Shown here piece after piece: positions 63,294 through 64,000 of a stretch of DNA of 64,000 nucleotides. Origin of the DNA: Anaeramoeba flamelloides. Lineage: Eukaryota > Metamonada > Anaeramoebidae. Numbering within the stretch: the stretch's first letter is position 1; each line of letters begins with the position of its first letter. A program made the position numbers and the translations under genes. The notes below the pieces were generated by a model that ran no database searches, had not been told where the DNA came from, and was given only the letters and a program-made list of their open reading frames with translations. Where the stretch lies: positions 191,001-255,000 of the forward strand of contig JANTQA010000019.1 in NCBI GenBank assembly GCA_027625915.1, read 5' to 3'.

Positions 63294-64000
63294 TTAAAGT
63301 ATTTTTTTTGCTTTGGTACTAAATTTTGGAATGTAGTTTTCGTTTGGTTCAAAATTTTGGAGAACAATTTGAATGGGAAGCATGAAATTGGGGATTTCTT
63401 GAACTGGCTTTGGAAAGATTGATGTGTTTAATTTTTTTTTTTTCAGATCTGTGCTTTGTGGGACAATTTCAATTGGAACCGATCTTTTTTTTTCCGTGCG
63501 CTTTTTTCTTTGAGAAATCAATTTGTCCCCATTTGTTTCAACATCCCAGGTGATTGTTGTTGGCATGCCCTGGAAATTTAACTTGTAAAACAACTTTTCA
63601 CAAGAGATCTGTGCGTCTTTTCTTTCCTTAAATTTGACATAGGCCATTTGCTTTGCAGAAAGGACAAGAACGTATTCAATTTCGCCATACTGCGCAAACT
63701 TTTCAAGAACTTGTTGATTTGCGATTTGGTTTGGCAGACCTGACAATTTCAAAGTGGTGATTGTTAAATCGGTAGGTGGCTTCAAGCTTTTAATCTTAAT
63801 TAGCTGCTCGATCATTTCATCGGCCTTCTTGTCCTCGTTCCCATAATAACGGTTACGAAGCGTTTGCTGTGGGTTCCCTGTTGTAATTTCGTGATCCTTG
63901 GGCATCTCGTGTCGAAACGGACAAGACGCTCCTCGGTTACACTTCCCCTTGATCCAAAAGGAGCACACAGAAGCTCGATGATCGACGATCTGGCGGAAGC
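63294..64000 (-). CDS. RBM22: RBM22/Ecm2-type splicing factor, C-terminal part (N terminus beyond the right edge)
   Basis: The frame stays open to the window edge (FRQIVDHRASVCSFWIKG), so the N-terminal zinc-ribbon part lies outside. A CCCH zinc finger comes first, CSFWIKGKCNRGASCPFRH (C-x8-C-x5-C-x3-H). Then follow the conserved RNRYYGNEDKKADEMI and PPTDLTITTLKLSGLP, and an RRM (RNP2-like LKLSGLP, RNP1-like QMAYVKFK). A basic, low-complexity tail ends at 63294. RBM22 and yeast Ecm2/Slt11 contact U6 snRNA and the intron in the activated spliceosome. That this genome keeps it fits the introns found here. About 235 residues are visible. Confidence 0.93.
   Translation of the reverse strand, partial: FRQIVDHRASVCSFWIKGKCNRGASCPFRHEMPKDHEITTGNPQQTLRNRYYGNEDKKADEMIEQLIKIKSLKPPTDLTITTLKLSGLPNQIANQQVLEKFAQYGEIEYVLVLSAKQMAYVKFKERKDAQISCEKLFYKLNFQGMPTTITWDVETNGDKLISQRKKRTEKKRSVPIEIVPQSTDLKKKKLNTSIFPKPVQEIPNFMLPIQIVLQNFEPNENYIPKFSTKAKKIL

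Overview
The window is eukaryotic DNA from a very AT-rich genome (roughly four-fifths A+T by eye). Evidence for a eukaryote: genes interrupted by GT-AG spliceosomal introns, a Rho/Rac GTPase with a CaaX tail, the checkpoint-clamp subunit RAD9, the spliceosomal protein RBM22/Ecm2, a eukaryotic-type UDP-GlcNAc pyrophosphorylase, a BTB/BACK protein, a tRNA-Thr with Pol III signals, LINE fragments and many MITE-like repeats. The style (extreme AT bias, Rac gene, BTB protein with a giant Lys/Glu-rich insertion) would suit a free-living amoeboid protist such as Anaeramoeba. That placement is an inference I cannot test here.

Layout. 0-4 kb: two LINE fragments (1-1140 minus; 3135-3793 plus with a target-site duplication), a 584-bp MITE and a 9-bp minisatellite. 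4.4-5.2 kb: 3' part of a TPR protein gene. 5.2-11.7 kb: gene-free, with three old repeats. 11.7 kb: tRNA-Thr(AGT). 13.0-13.8 kb: two-exon Rac GTPase. 14-19 kb: gene-free, with a palindrome, a fresh-looking MITE and a duplicated repeat. 19.3-25.9 kb (minus): four-exon NBD-TMD ABC transporter; its 4-kb third intron holds a MITE, a hairpin pair and microsatellites. 26-31 kb: repeats, including a 564-bp foldback element. 31.3-33.7 kb: single-exon BTB/BACK protein with a C-terminal amidotransferase-like fold. 34-40 kb: repeats. 40.75-42.2 kb (minus): UAP1. 42-49 kb: repeats and a third LINE copy. 49.3-51.7 kb: a spliced or decaying gene of unknown function. 52-59.9 kb: repeats, including a 640-bp foldback element. 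60.0-61.2 kb (minus): RAD9. 63.3 kb to the right edge (minus): 3' part of RBM22/Ecm2.

The genes are unrelated housekeeping or signalling genes with no operon logic. Each stands alone with kilobases of AT-rich DNA between. Genes are clearly richer in G+C than their surroundings. Introns start GTAAAT, GTAAAA, GTAAGT or GTAAGA and end in AAAAG, AATAG or similar with no pyrimidine tract.

The most unusual structure is a modular array of 65-75 bp hairpins joined by linkers of the type AAGTGTCGTTAGG. It sits at one and the same point inside the LINE reverse-transcriptase region in all three copies. Two of those copies are bracketed by target-site duplications, so the array appears to travel in the LINE RNA. 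Related hairpins also occur alone at 22.7 and 58.0 kb.
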